A stretch of DNA of 64,000 nt from Chrysopilus asiliformis (Eukaryota; Arthropoda; Insecta; Diptera; Rhagionidae). The notes below the pieces were generated by a model. That model was not told the DNA's origin. It worked only from the letters and a program-made list of their open reading frames with translations, and ran no database searches. The position numbers were made by a program, and so were the translations under genes. Where the stretch lies: contig OZ035960.1 of NCBI GenBank assembly GCA_964034945.1, forward strand, positions 72,062,652-72,126,651, read 5' to 3'. Positions 1 to 9,851 of this stretch are shown here, piece by piece. Position 1 is the stretch's first letter. Each line of letters begins with the position of its first letter.

Positions 1-457
<457 letters not shown>

Positions 458-893
458 TGTCTCAAAAACTAATAGAGCCATGAAATTTTATAGGCATGTT
501 GGGTCCTGAAATGGGACGATCCTATCAACTTTTGGTGGAAATCCGTTAACCAGAAGTATCCAAAATTGCGGTTTTTCAAAAATCGCAATTTCGNNNNNNN
601 NNNNNNNNNNNNNNNNNNNNNNNNNNNNNNNNNNNNNNNNNNNNNNNNNNNNNNNNNNNNNNNNNNNNNNNNNNNNNNNNNNNNNNNNNNNNNNNNNNNN
701 NNNNNNNNNNNNNNNNNNNNNNNNNNNNNNNNNNNNNNNNNNNNNNNNNNNNNNNNNNNNNNNNNNNNNNNNNNNNNNNNNNNNNNNNNNNNNTTGGTCT
801 AAATCCGTTAACCGGAAGTATCCAAAATGGCGGTTTTTCAAAAATCGCAATTTCGTTTTTCTCGATTTAATCCCAAACTACGCGTTTTTTAGT
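458..893. other. Direct-repeat unit broken by a 200-base assembly gap
   Basis: Bases 594-793 are N (exactly 200, so probably a nominal gap). About 45 bases ending in AAAATCGCAATTTCG occur just before the gap (549-593) and again just after it (about 811-855) with few changes. A tandem repeat was therefore probably not resolved. No gene is visible. Confidence 0.85.
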
Positions 894-1375
894 GGCCTTA
901 AGTATGACAAAACTTGGAGAAAATAAAATTTCCCACACTTTTGTCTTTAGCTATAACTCGATATCTCAACTTGTTATCGAGATAAACTGTTATTTCCAAA
1001 AAAAAAAACAGTTTTTTGCGATTATCTCGAAAACTAACAGGTTTTTGCTGACTGAATGTATGAATTGAATTAATGATAATGGCATTCTGCACAATTTTGT
1101 CTTTTGCCGTTATCCGTTATCTTTTACCGTTATTGAGATATTTTCATTAATATGTAAAAAATCATATTTTTGCGAATAATTTGCAAACTAACGGTTTTTC
1201 GACAAATCAGGTAAAAGAATAATTAAAGATGTTAACATTTTCTACATTTTTGCCATTTACCGTAAATTGATATCTTTTACAGTTCTCAAGTTATCTCAAA
1301 TTTTGTACGTTTTTGATATTTTTGGATGAACCAACAATTTATTGGGAGGTTGTATTGGGTTGACAATACGACAGG
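894..1375. other. AT-rich intergenic DNA, no gene seen
   Basis: AT-rich sequence with loosely repeated phrases such as 'ctcgaaaactaac' and 'aaactaacggtttttcgac' at roughly 150-170 base intervals. This suggests an old, decayed tandem or transposon interior. No credible coding region. Confidence 0.4.
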
Positions 1376-1965
1376 GCTATAACGTAAATTGAACAGAGTC
1401 GTAGATTTTGTAGAAGAAAGTTTTGTGTCGACCACAACTGATATTTTTCCTCATTTCAGCGATTTTGGGCAACACTGTGCGAGACCCACAAACCGACTTG
1501 AACAAGAAGCGAAAACTTAAATAGAAATCAGTTTCGTTCCCAAGAACGAGAGTCGGAAACCACAGCAAACAATTTTGCCGTTAAGAGCGACACTTTTCAG
1601 AGCGAAAAGAACGAAATAACATGGCTTTCAATACATCAGATTCAATACACATAAAGGAGAAGCATAAAAAGAGTATAAATGTGAAATCTGTACTACAAGC
1701 AGCAAACACAGCATAACAGTGGCAGTGAAAATTTAGATTTTGATTCTTAAAAAGATAATTGAACATAGTTTAACATAACAAAATACCCTAAACAATGCTT
1801 TAATGTAGGCCGGATCTTATAACACAGTTTCTGTTCGGATGTCACCACAAACTATCGAGTTTCATCGATTGCAAATTTGTTATCATGGCAGCAAGCCGAT
1901 TTTCTAATTTGTACCCCCATAACCAAAATCCAAGACGTATCCACGTCAAAAGAATAATCAAAATC
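1376..1965. repeat. Unclassified dispersed repeat 'L', copy 1
   Basis: The core from about 1480 (gagacccacaaaccg) to about 1950 (gacgtatccacgtcaaaa) recurs at 5728-5935 (internally deleted), 13375-13847 and 13848-15410 (split by a hAT element), and reversed at 32797-33110. It has no coherent reading frame. It could be an LTR or the end of a larger element, but no terminal structure was found. Confidence 0.6.
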
Positions 1966-2019
1966 GATTTTAAGCTGGAGATGTGTTGAAAGAAATACAT
2001 ACAAAATCGCTTTGCTTTC

Positions 2020-2158
2020 TATACCCGTATGGTGAAACCAAAGGGTATATTAACTTTGCCTTACCGTTTGTAACGCCAAGATCCCGTTATCACACACAAA
2101 AATGAATTACACCAGTGTGTTTAGAATGATAAAAAAATTGAATTTTGCATGTCCGTCC

Positions 2159-2232
<74 letters not shown>

Positions 2233-2620
2233 GGCGCGGATTGCAGGCGCACGGATTGAGCTAGAGACTTGAAATTTTGCGCAGATCCGTTTTTCGTAAA
2301 ATCCGAGGCTAAGTTCGTTAATGGGCAAAAATGGACCATTAGGGGGGGTACCCCCCATACGAACGAAAACGATTTTTGCGAATATCTCAAAAACGGTGCA
2401 TCTTATCAAAAAAGTCCAAGAACAAAAGTTATTTAGGATGTGATTCTACATAAGACTCCTATACATCAAAATCCGATTGGAATACATTTTAGAAAATCTT
2501 ATTGGAAAGTTTGACTTCAAAGTGGAATTTTGGTATAACTGTTGGAATTTTGATACGAATATCACCATACGGGTCTCCAATGATTGCCAGATTGGCAATT
2601 ATAGCTTTTGTGATGTTTTT
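2020..2620 (+). mobile_element. Helentron-like non-autonomous element (HINE/DINE type), copy A
   Basis: Starts TATACCCGTATGGTGA and reaches GGGTATA within 30 bases. A (CTGT/CCGT)n block lies at about 2152-2232. An inverted copy of the 5' motif (TCACCATACGGGT) sits at 2562-2574. A short hairpin follows, ATTGCCA-GAT-TGGCAAT at 2583-2599, then a T-rich end. A 5' motif, its inverted copy near the 3' end, an internal microsatellite and a 3' hairpin are together the plan described for Helentron-associated elements in flies. The class is inferred; the motifs are direct observation. A second full copy is at 26851-27398. Confidence 0.65.
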
Positions 2621-3085
2621 AATTTAATTTTTTTTTGATTTAGTTAAAACAAATTTTTTTCTTTGTGATTTTTGTGTTTTTTTTTGTACGTGAAAACTGT
2701 TTAAAACAAAAATAGAGACACTAATTATAAACCGAAAACGATTTTGATCAGATTTTCACCATTGCCCGTGATGATAATATTTTATGTGAGGAGGTTGGAA
2801 AAATTAATTGGGTATTAGAATTTTAAAATTCAAAACCGAAAGTCTTGAAGCGAACACGTTTATTTCCTAAAAGTTATTTCTGGAAGTTTTTTTGTGCAAA
2901 AAAAACTTTAGCCCGACAACGATGGGTCTGCATCTAGTAAAATATTATTAAAAATTGGGAGAAAAGTAAAATGGACACATCTAAAGATAGAGAGCTTTCT
3001 TTTTTTAAAAAAAGAATCATCAAAATAGGAACTGCTGGAGCTCTGCGGAAAGAAATCCAAACAAAATCGCTTTGCCTTTTAAATA
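2621..3085. other. AT-rich DNA with a decayed Helitron-like 3' end
   Basis: No gene. Around 2890-2940 there is a diverged version of the end found on the Helitrons at 9852 and 60725 (aacttt-agc...caacga-gggtctgc...ctagt). The rest is AT-rich and unassigned. Confidence 0.35.
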
Positions 3086-3380
3086 TATAGATTCGTGATC
3101 AGCGACTCCGAAAACCCCTGAGGGATACTTTTCAACCTCCTATTGAGCAGGATTCATGGCGAAAATCACGGTTTAAAAACACCCAAACCCCCTTTACCCC
3201 CCGTTCACTCCCTTAGCGGTAAATTTTCGGAAAACCCCACCTTAGTGAGCGCCTTCGCGATGGTTGGGACATATTGTGAAAGTTTCAAGTCTCTAGCTTC
3301 AGGGGTTTGGGCTTGCGTTGATGAGTCAGTCACTCAGTCACTCAGTCACTCAGTTACTCAGTCACTCAGTCAGGTTAAAC
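3086..3380. repeat. Unclassified repeat with (TCACTCAG)n block
   Basis: Begins attcgtgatcagcgactcc, the phrase used in the Helitron internal repeat, and ends in an 8-base TCACTCAG array at about 3325-3370 next to a MITE. The 125-codon frame across it is made of repeat sequence and is not called as a gene. Confidence 0.5.
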
Positions 3381-3385
3381 GCTTT

Positions 3386-3549
3386 TATATACACCAAAAC
3401 CTCGATTTGAGTCGTTCCGATTTGCATCGTTCCGAAGTTTCGTCGCTCAAAAATGTTCGTGGTTTCAAAGTTGCGTCGGTTATATTTCGATATGCGTCGT
3501 CTTCCTCAGGTCCCAATTAACGACGCAAATCGAGGTTTTGGTGTATATA
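3386..3549. mobile_element. 164-bp MITE with 31-bp terminal inverted repeats, pogo/Tigger-like
   Basis: 3386-3416 and 3519-3549 are inverted copies with one mismatch in 31 (core ACACCAAAACCTCGATTTG). The inner part repeats 'cgttccgatttgcatcgttccg', a style recalled from pogo/Tigger ends. TA-rich flanks fit TA-targeting but do not prove it. No coding capacity. Confidence 0.75.
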
Positions 3550-3749
3550 GATTATTGATAAATTGTAATTTATATTGAATACCTTTGTTTCCTTCGTCCA
3601 GCGCCGGTGTGCACATAGAAGAATCTCAGGATCATTTCTCTTTTCCGCGAACTGATGGATTAAATTATGAAATCTTAAGGATATTCTTTGCACGTGATTT
3701 TTGTTAAACTGAACTCAAACCTTCCCTATAACTCTATCACTAAACTAAA

Positions 3750-4112
3750 AAGTAGGTGTCTGTCTCGTAGAGACGACCAGAAGACGTGGATCTGCCTACA
3801 ACGATCGCCAATAGATATTTAAGTAAGAAATTTTAGTGAAAAGGAAATTAAGGAAACAAATTTTTATTTAAAACATAACAAAAGCTATAATTGCCAATCT
3901 GGCAATTATTGAAAATCCGTATGGTGATTTAAGTGAACGGCGAACAGTTGTATCAAAATTCCAGTTTGAAATCAAACTTTCTAATTAGATTTTTTTAGGA
4001 TCTTGATGTATGGGAGTTTTATGTAGAATCATATCCTAAATAATTTTTGTTCTTGCACTTTTTTGATAAGATGCACCGTTTTTGAGATATTCGGTTTCAC
4101 CATACGGGTATA
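3750..4112 (-). repeat. Repeat 'R' joined to an internally deleted Helentron-like element
   Basis: 3750-3868 holds the R sequence, with the small hairpin GTCTC-GTA-GAGAC and the phrase gatcgccaatagatattt. From about 3869 the 3' hairpin (ATTGCCA-ATC-TGGCAAT) and both CCGTATGGTGA motifs of the 2020 element appear in reverse. The same composite is at 9362-9738 and 12650-13043; R alone is reversed near 48.7 kb. Confidence 0.6.
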
Positions 4113-4384
4113 ATAATTTTATTTATAATTGGTTTATGATAAGAGAAGTGTGAAATAAATAGCATACATACAGTGTTCAAAACGCTCCCATTTCTAGTCT
4201 TTCGTTCAAATTAGTTATATATATAATTACGAAGGCTTTACATAAATTTATTACTATTTCATCGATTCTACTACTATTTTTCGGCCGATTTACTACGATT
4301 TCGAAAATCAAAAGTCACAACCCTGAACAGAACTTTAATGCTGGGAGGGAAATATCGCTCTCTTACTAATGAAATTCATACTTA

Positions 4385-5671
4385 CGAGGGCAGTCCGATA
4401 AGTACTTAGCCTACAAAAAAAACGAAAATTTTGGAAAAGTGACAATTTATTTCTCAACATAGTCTCCTTTTAGCTCGATACACTTGACCCAGCGATGCTC
4501 CAACTTCTTTAACCCGACTGAAAAATACGTTTTCTCGAAGTCTGCAAAGTAGGCGTCCGTAGCGGCGATGACCTCATTCGATCCAAATTTTTGCCCGGCG
4601 AGTGACTTTTTCAAGTTTGGAAACAAAAAGAAGTCGCACGGGGCCAAATCTGGAGAATACGGTGGATGGGGCAGCAGTTCGTAGCCCAATTCGACCAATT
4701 TGGCCGTGGCGACGGCGGAGGTGTGAGCCGGTGCGTTGTCATGGTGGAAGAACACTTTTTTCTTCGCCAAATTGGGCCGTTTTTTCTGCAATTCGGCGTC
4801 GAATCGGCCCAATAATTCGGTATAGTAGAGCCCTGTGATCGTTTTGCCCTTCTCCAGGTAGTCGATGTAGATCACACCTTGTGAATCCCAGAAAACGGTG
4901 GCCATCACCTTTCCGGCAGGTAGGACAGTCTTCGCCTTCTTCGGAGCACGTTCGCCGGGTAAAGTCCACTGTTTCGACTGTTCCTTAGTCTCTGGTGTGT
5001 ACCAGTGGATCCATGTTTCGTCGACGGTCACGAAACGACGCAGAAACTCCTTCGGATTGTGCTTAAACAGCGTCAAACACTGCTGTGAAGTGGTTTCACG
5101 GTTGCGCTTGTTGTCCGGAGTGAGCAAATGCGGCACTCATCGCGCCGACAGCTTTCTCATGCCCAAAATTTCATGCAGGATATGACCCACGCGGTCTTTT
5201 GAGATGCCTACTGTCTTAGTTATCTCGCGCACATTCAATCGGCGGTCTGCAAATACGAGATCGTGGATTTTTGTTATGTTATCCTCCGTGGTAGCCGTTT
5301 TCGTAACACCTGGGCGTGGCTCATCAAAAACTGACGTGCGACCACGTTGAAACTCGTTACACCACTTTTTGACGGTCGCCATTGAAGGAGAAGAGTCACC
5401 GTACACAGCATCCAGGCGCTCTTTGATTTCGCTGCGCGATTTCCCTTCCAGAAACAAGAATCGAATCACCGACCGATATAGCTCTTTTTCGATTTTTCTG
5501 AAATCCGCAGACACGCCCGCTTCCATACGCGGTCAAAACAAAACTACGAGTTCGATTCGGCTGAAATTTTGACTGTAGCCGTCTATGAGAATGTACAACA
5601 CGATAGTAAATTTCTCCTGCGATAGTGGCGCCATCGGGCGGTTAGGCTAAGTACTTATCGGACTGCCCTCG
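4385..5671 (-). mobile_element. Full-length mariner element, 1287 bp
   Basis: The ends CGAGGGCAGTCCGATAAGTA and its exact complement form a perfect inverted repeat of about 29 bp. They are flanked by TA at 4383-4384 and 5672-5673, the mariner target duplication. Length and ORF layout fit the mariner family. Near-perfect ends suggest a fairly recent insertion. Confidence 0.95.
4447..5526 (-). pseudogene. Mariner transposase with one internal stop
   Basis: This codes for a DD34D transposase that cuts and pastes the surrounding element. The first 129 codons (5526-5137) hold the helix-turn-helix part, including the stretch MATVKKWCNEFQRG. A TGA follows at 5137-5139, and the same frame then continues for 229 codons to 4447. 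The catalytic acidic residues are in TVDETW, HHDNAPAH and PCDFFLFP, with 34 residues between the second and third. The stop falls where family members usually have Trp in an SARWVPHLL-like motif, so a single TGG-to-TGA change is the likely lesion. Apart from that stop the frame is open over about 359 codons. The copy is probably non-autonomous now but was intact recently. Confidence 0.93.
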
Positions 5672-5974
5672 TATATATGTGTGTGCATCATACCCAACAG
5701 CCATCCTCGAGGCTTTCATTCATTTTTATGCGAGACCCACAAACCGCTTTGAAAAAGAAGCGAAAACTTAAATAGAAATCATTTTCGTTCCCAAGAACCA
5801 TACCACAGTTTCTGTTCGGATGTCACCACAAACTATCGAGTATCATCGATTGCAAATTTGTTATGATGGCAGCAAGCCGATTTTCTAATTTGTACCCCCA
5901 TAACCAAAATCCAAGACGCATCCACGTCAAAACAACTGGTGTCGAAATTGCCATTTAATTTTTGCGTATACAGT

Positions 5975-6425
5975 GTAACACCGGTAAACGCAACCCTCGA
6001 AGAACGCAACTCCTCGGTTAACGCAACACCTTAAGTTTAATTGTTGTTCTTGATATATAAAGGGTATTTCTTTTGGTATAAAAGAAATACCCTTAGTGAT
6101 AGCTATTAAACCTGGCGATGTTGGAAGAATATCCGTTGTTTTACCGCAAAACTGTGTTCAGTGATGAAGTCCATTTTCGGCTTAATGGAATTGTTAGCAA
6201 GAAAAATTGTTTTTTGGCTTTTGGGAAGAGATATATCCACAAGTGATATTGAAGACTCAACTGCACTCACAAATATGCACTGATTGGTGTGGCTTGCACA
6301 CTGGCGGCATTGTTGATCCGTATGTCTGTCAGATTGAGGCCGGAGTTGAAGACACGATTCGGCGACAACGTTATTCCGCGTAATTGACGTGTCAATTGCG
6401 CTCCACGATCATACGACCTGAGACC
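5975..6425 (+). pseudogene. Tc1/mariner-superfamily transposase relic, copy 1
   Basis: From the ATG at 6118 the sequence encodes fragments of a DDE transposase. They include an FSDEVHFRLNG-like motif, carrying the first catalytic Asp, and a WCGLHTGGI-like motif. Frameshifts (around 6215 and 6350) break it. Upstream are 'gtaacaccggtaaacgcaac' repeats and a 15-bp inverted repeat with a 5-base loop at 6060-6094. Sister relics sit at 15.6 and 59.4 kb, each upstream of an H1 unit. The relic therefore predates amplification of the array. It is too degraded to be active. Confidence 0.75.
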
Positions 6426-6481
6426 CCTCGATTATTCCGTGTGTTTGACAGACTGCCACAGACTGTTCGACAGACTTGTAC

Positions 6482-7531
6482 TTTTTTTTAAAGTTCTAAA
6501 TTTCTTAGAAAACCTGCTTTATTGATCTCTTGTTAATTTTCACAATATTATAAGCTAGTTGTTGCGTAACTCGTTATTTTGTTGCATTAGGCATAGTACA
6601 AGGAAGCTTAGAAAATTAGTTCCTGAATGAGTGGCTTCAATAGTTACCTGTCAAAAATAATAAAAATTTTCTACACAAGTAATTTTCGACAGCGCAGAAG
6701 ATTTTTAAATGGTATTTTTAATTATTTAACATAATTTTCTTAGATATATATTCGAAAATCACTAATTTGAAAATCGAAAAAAAATAACCAAAATGAAGCA
6801 ATGTTATAGTTGATAATGATTATTTCGTTTATTGATTTCTCTTTGCAATAAGATGAATTTGAAACACATCTAATAGCTAAAACTCCCAAGTGTGTTTGTT
6901 TAAAAAAGTGTTATCTTACGGAATATTGATTAAAACCAAATATAAATTTGAAAATATCAAAGAAATATTTCTTTTAGTCATTTAATTACAATTTTTAATA
7001 ACTTCTTAGAGAATTTTCATATATTTGTATTTTCAAAAATACTTGTCAGTGAACTAATAAAAGTTTTATTATCAGCTTACGAATAGAATGTACCAATTAA
7101 ATTTTTTCTAACTACAAACGACATATAAGAGGTTTAATATCGGCAAACTTTAGGGGCGAAAAAGATCTAACAGAAATGTCGTAAATAATGTAACAGAAAA
7201 AATAACAGTATACATTTTGAAAGTGAATATGCATGACATAAAATGGGCTGACAAATAATTTTTTTTTTATTTTTCTTTTGTAATAATAATATTAACGATG
7301 TTCAGACTAAAGAAAATGGACAGATATGTAAATTATCACAAAAAAATGTAAGATATCTTAAATTAGTCAAAAGAAAAATGTTCAATGGAAAAATTATATT
7401 TGAAGTCGATTATATTTTCTGCTTCGTAGTGGCTCTCACACATTCTTTTACCGTTTCGTACCTCTGACAACTTCCGAGTGAATTTTTTTGCAACAATACG
7501 GAACATTGAATAAATAGTTGAATAGTAAAAA
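6482..7531 (+). repeat. H1 upstream block U, unit 1
   Basis: AT-rich sequence homologous to 15976-17275 and to the sequence before every other H1 copy. No gene. Relative to unit 2 it lacks an AT-rich piece near 6840. It also lacks about 65 bp just 5' of 'gtttcgtacctctgac' (junction near 7451), which removes the proximal upstream sequence of H1. Shared variants ('gaatatgcatgac') group it with unit 3. Confidence 0.8.
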
Positions 7532-8180
7532 ATGGCCGAAAACACAGCTACTGAAACAGTAGCCGCACCGCCAGCAGAAGTGAAGAAAACTAAGAAAGCG
7601 ACGGTTGGTGGAGCAAAGAAGGCTCCAAAAGCTAAACCAAATCATCCACCAACGTCTGACATGGTAAATAGTGCCATCAAAAATTTGAAAGAGCGTGGTG
7701 GTTCTTCATTGTCAGCTATAAAGAAATATTTGGCTATCAATTATAAAGTTGATTCAGATAAATTAGCACCTTTCATCAAAAAATATTAGTGGCAAATTGA
7801 TTCAGACGAAAGGGAAGGGAGCTTCTGGTTCATTCAAGCTGCCAGCTGGTGCTAAGGAGAAGGATCAAAAGGCCAAAAAATCCAAGCAACCAGCAACAGA
7901 AAAAAGAGTTGCCAAACCAAAGAAGAAAGCCACAAAGCCAGAAACTAAAAAGTCCACAGCAACTAAGAAGGCAGGGTTCGGTGTGAAAAATGACAAGAAA
8001 AAGGAGAGCGCCTCAGCAGCAAGAACTGCAAAGAAAAGTGGAGTAGTTAAGGCTAAACCAAAAGCGGCCCCAAAACAGAAGCCAACCAAACCAACGAAGG
8101 CAGTTGCTAAGAGTCCAAAAGCGCCTAAACCAAAAAAAGCCGCAGGTAAAGCTAAAAAACCAGTAGCTTCCAAAAAATAA
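7532..8180 (+). pseudogene. Histone H1, copy 1, frameshifted
   Basis: Linker histone H1 binds the nucleosome dyad and linker DNA. The frame opens with MAENTATE and carries the winged-helix globular domain, but is broken near 7787. Compared with copy 2, 17 bp are missing between two ATT trinucleotides in the sequence for the last globular strand, and a stop follows at once (7787-7789). The Lys/Ala/Pro-rich tail continues in another frame to 8180. The upstream region has a second deletion of about 65 bp. The tail also differs slightly from the intact copies (GFGVKND in place of AIGVKKD). Both lesions and an intact 3' stem-loop point to a recently lost gene. Confidence 0.93.
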
Positions 8181-8223
8181 TCTACTCAAATTGACATTGC
8201 ATGAGTTTACCGCAACCAAATAA

Positions 8224-8261
8224 AGCTCTTCTCAGGGCTACCAAAAATATGTTTAAAGAGC
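8224..8261 (+). promoter_or_regulatory. Histone mRNA 3' stem-loop and downstream element, copy 1
   Basis: Stem AGCTCT / AGGGCT with loop TCTC at 8224-8239 (one U-G wobble pair), followed by ACCA. A purine-rich AAAGAGC lies at 8255-8261, where the U7 snRNA-binding element is expected. This is the metazoan replication-dependent histone 3' processing signal. Confidence 0.9.
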
Positions 8262-9361
8262 ATTCAAGTTACCGTATGATTTTGAAAATTCCCCTATTTT
8301 TAAAAGCTCTTATTTAGCTTACCTTCGTATCTGTTTGGCTGTCGGAGTCAAATCTTGCAATCCAATTTTGACCCGCTTCCCATCCAATTGACTTGAAATT
8401 TTGCACACGTCCCATGAAAATACTATATTTTCACTAGTTTGTGCTTGTAAGGACAAGCAAAGGTCCTGTAGGGATGACATGATTGTCCTTGTCCTCGAAT
8501 GTTCCGGAAAAAAAACTCATCTCGGGGTTGTTGCGGTCGCTGAATCCGATTCTGGCATTAAGAAGTCCGTAAGGATAACGGAAGATACTGTTGGGGTAAA
8601 GTGATTATGTTTTTGCTTTTGGATTGTTGATCATACTAATCAAATACAAAATGACTAAACAGAATAAAATTAAAAAAAATATTTTATTAAAAAAAAGGTT
8701 TTTCTTTAACCCTTTCACGACGACTTTTAAATAATAATATTTGAGAACTGGTTTTGCGGCATACGATAAAGGTATATTCAAGAAATGCTCTGTAATTGAA
8801 AAAAAAAATTGTGACCTTGGAATTTAGAAAGGGGGTCCTCGGACTATTTGTCGCATTAGTAGTTTTATGTTGGTACATAATTAAGCCAATAGACCTTGTG
8901 GTATAGGAAACAAATTCAATTTATTAAAAAAAAATATGAATTCATTATACATAGAAGTACAGAAAGACACCAACAGAATTTTTCAAACATCGTTTGGTTT
9001 ATTTTCATACCAGTAGTCGCGAAAGGGTTAAATTAAAAATGCACTAAAACGGAAAAAAATATTTTTGAGCACTGTATATAGAAATAGTAAACAGCATAAC
9101 TATTTTTTCCTTTTAGTGCCTTTTTTAAAATAAAAGCTTTTTTAATTATTTGCAGTTTTAACTAGTTTTGCAGTTGCAAGAAATCCGTTTTCTCAATTTT
9201 CTCAATGCTTGACAAACATCAATGTGTTTGCTGTCAATGTTGTTAAACCTCGAGCTATTCTCGTTAGCGGAAGATGCTTTATATGCACCTTTTAGCTGAA
9301 AAATTAAAAACCTGGAAAATCGTATTTTGTTACCTACAAAACTGCGAAAAAAATGTGAAAA
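8262..9361. repeat. H1 downstream block D, unit 1, with U start
   Basis: 8330-8610 is homologous to the 3' flank of every H1 copy. It shows the order ggtcctgtagggat, ccggaaaaa, ggtcgctgaatccgattc, taaggataacgg, which parallels the Helitron internal repeat. The 67-codon frame at 8401 lies inside it and is not called as a gene. A piggyBac-type MITE interrupts it at 8710-9027. 9032-9361 is the shared tail and the start of the next upstream block. Confidence 0.65.
8710..9027. mobile_element. 318-bp piggyBac-type MITE
   Basis: Flanked by TTAA on both sides (8706-8709 and 9028-9031), with ends CCCTTTCACGAC and GTCGCGAAAGGG as imperfect inverted repeats. H1 unit 2 at about 18.45 kb has the uninterrupted sequence (atttaaattaaaaatgc), which is an empty site. 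No coding capacity. Confidence 0.85.
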
Positions 9362-9738
9362 AAGCAGGTGTTTGTCTCGTAGAGGCGGCCAGAAGACGTG
9401 GATCCGCCTACAACGATCGCCAATAGATATTTAAGTAAGAAATTTTAGTGAAAACGAAATTAAGGAAACAAATTTTTATTTAAAACATAACCAAAGCTAT
9501 AATTGCCAATCTGGCAATTATTGAAAATCCGTATGGTGATTTAAGTGAACGGCGAACAGTTGTATCAAAATTCCAGTTTGAAGTCAAACTTTCTAATTAG
9601 ATTTTTTTTTTAATTTATTCCAATCGGATTTTGATGTATGGGAGTTTTATGTAGAATCATATCCTAAATAACTTTTGTTAGCACTTTTTTGATAAGATGC
9701 ACCGTTTTTGAGATATTCGGTTTCACAATACGGGTATA
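9362..9738 (-). repeat. Repeat R plus deleted Helentron-like element, second copy
   Basis: Same composite as 3750-4112. The R part is 9362-9482. The Helentron-like derivative is 9483-9738, with the ATTGCCA/TGGCAAT hairpin and the inverted CCGTATGGTGA motifs. No gene. Confidence 0.6.
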
Positions 9739-9851
9739 ATAATTTTATTTATAATTGGTTTATGATAAGAGAAGTGTGAAATAAATATCATACATACAGT
9801 GTTCAAAACGCTCCGATTTCTAGTCTTTCGTTCAAATTAGTTATATATATA
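9739..9851. repeat. Repeat block P, left part
   Basis: Homologous to 4113-4205. Its AT-rich stretch (ttatatatata) is the insertion site of the two Helitrons that follow. The block resumes at 12413. Confidence 0.55.

Larger units (their letters stand above)
4113..5940. repeat. Duplicated repeat block P+L, split by a mariner
   Basis: 4113-4384 and 5672-5935 are one repeat block whose middle holds the mariner. Uninterrupted or differently interrupted copies occur at 9760-9851/12413-12649, 13044-13847 and 33297-33460. They show the empty sequence '...catacttatatgtgtgtgtgcatc...'. No gene of its own. Confidence 0.6.

Noticed and set aside
7865..8173. Leu/Phe/Ala-rich minus-strand frames opposite every H1 gene
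   Set aside because: Antisense shadows of the Lys/Ala/Pro-rich H1 tail.
8401..8604. 67-codon frame downstream of H1 copies 1 and 2 (also 18147-18350), and minus-strand frames in the same block at 50114, 55332 and 63290
   Set aside because: They lie in block D, which aligns with Helitron internal repeats. The frames differ between units and show no protein signature.
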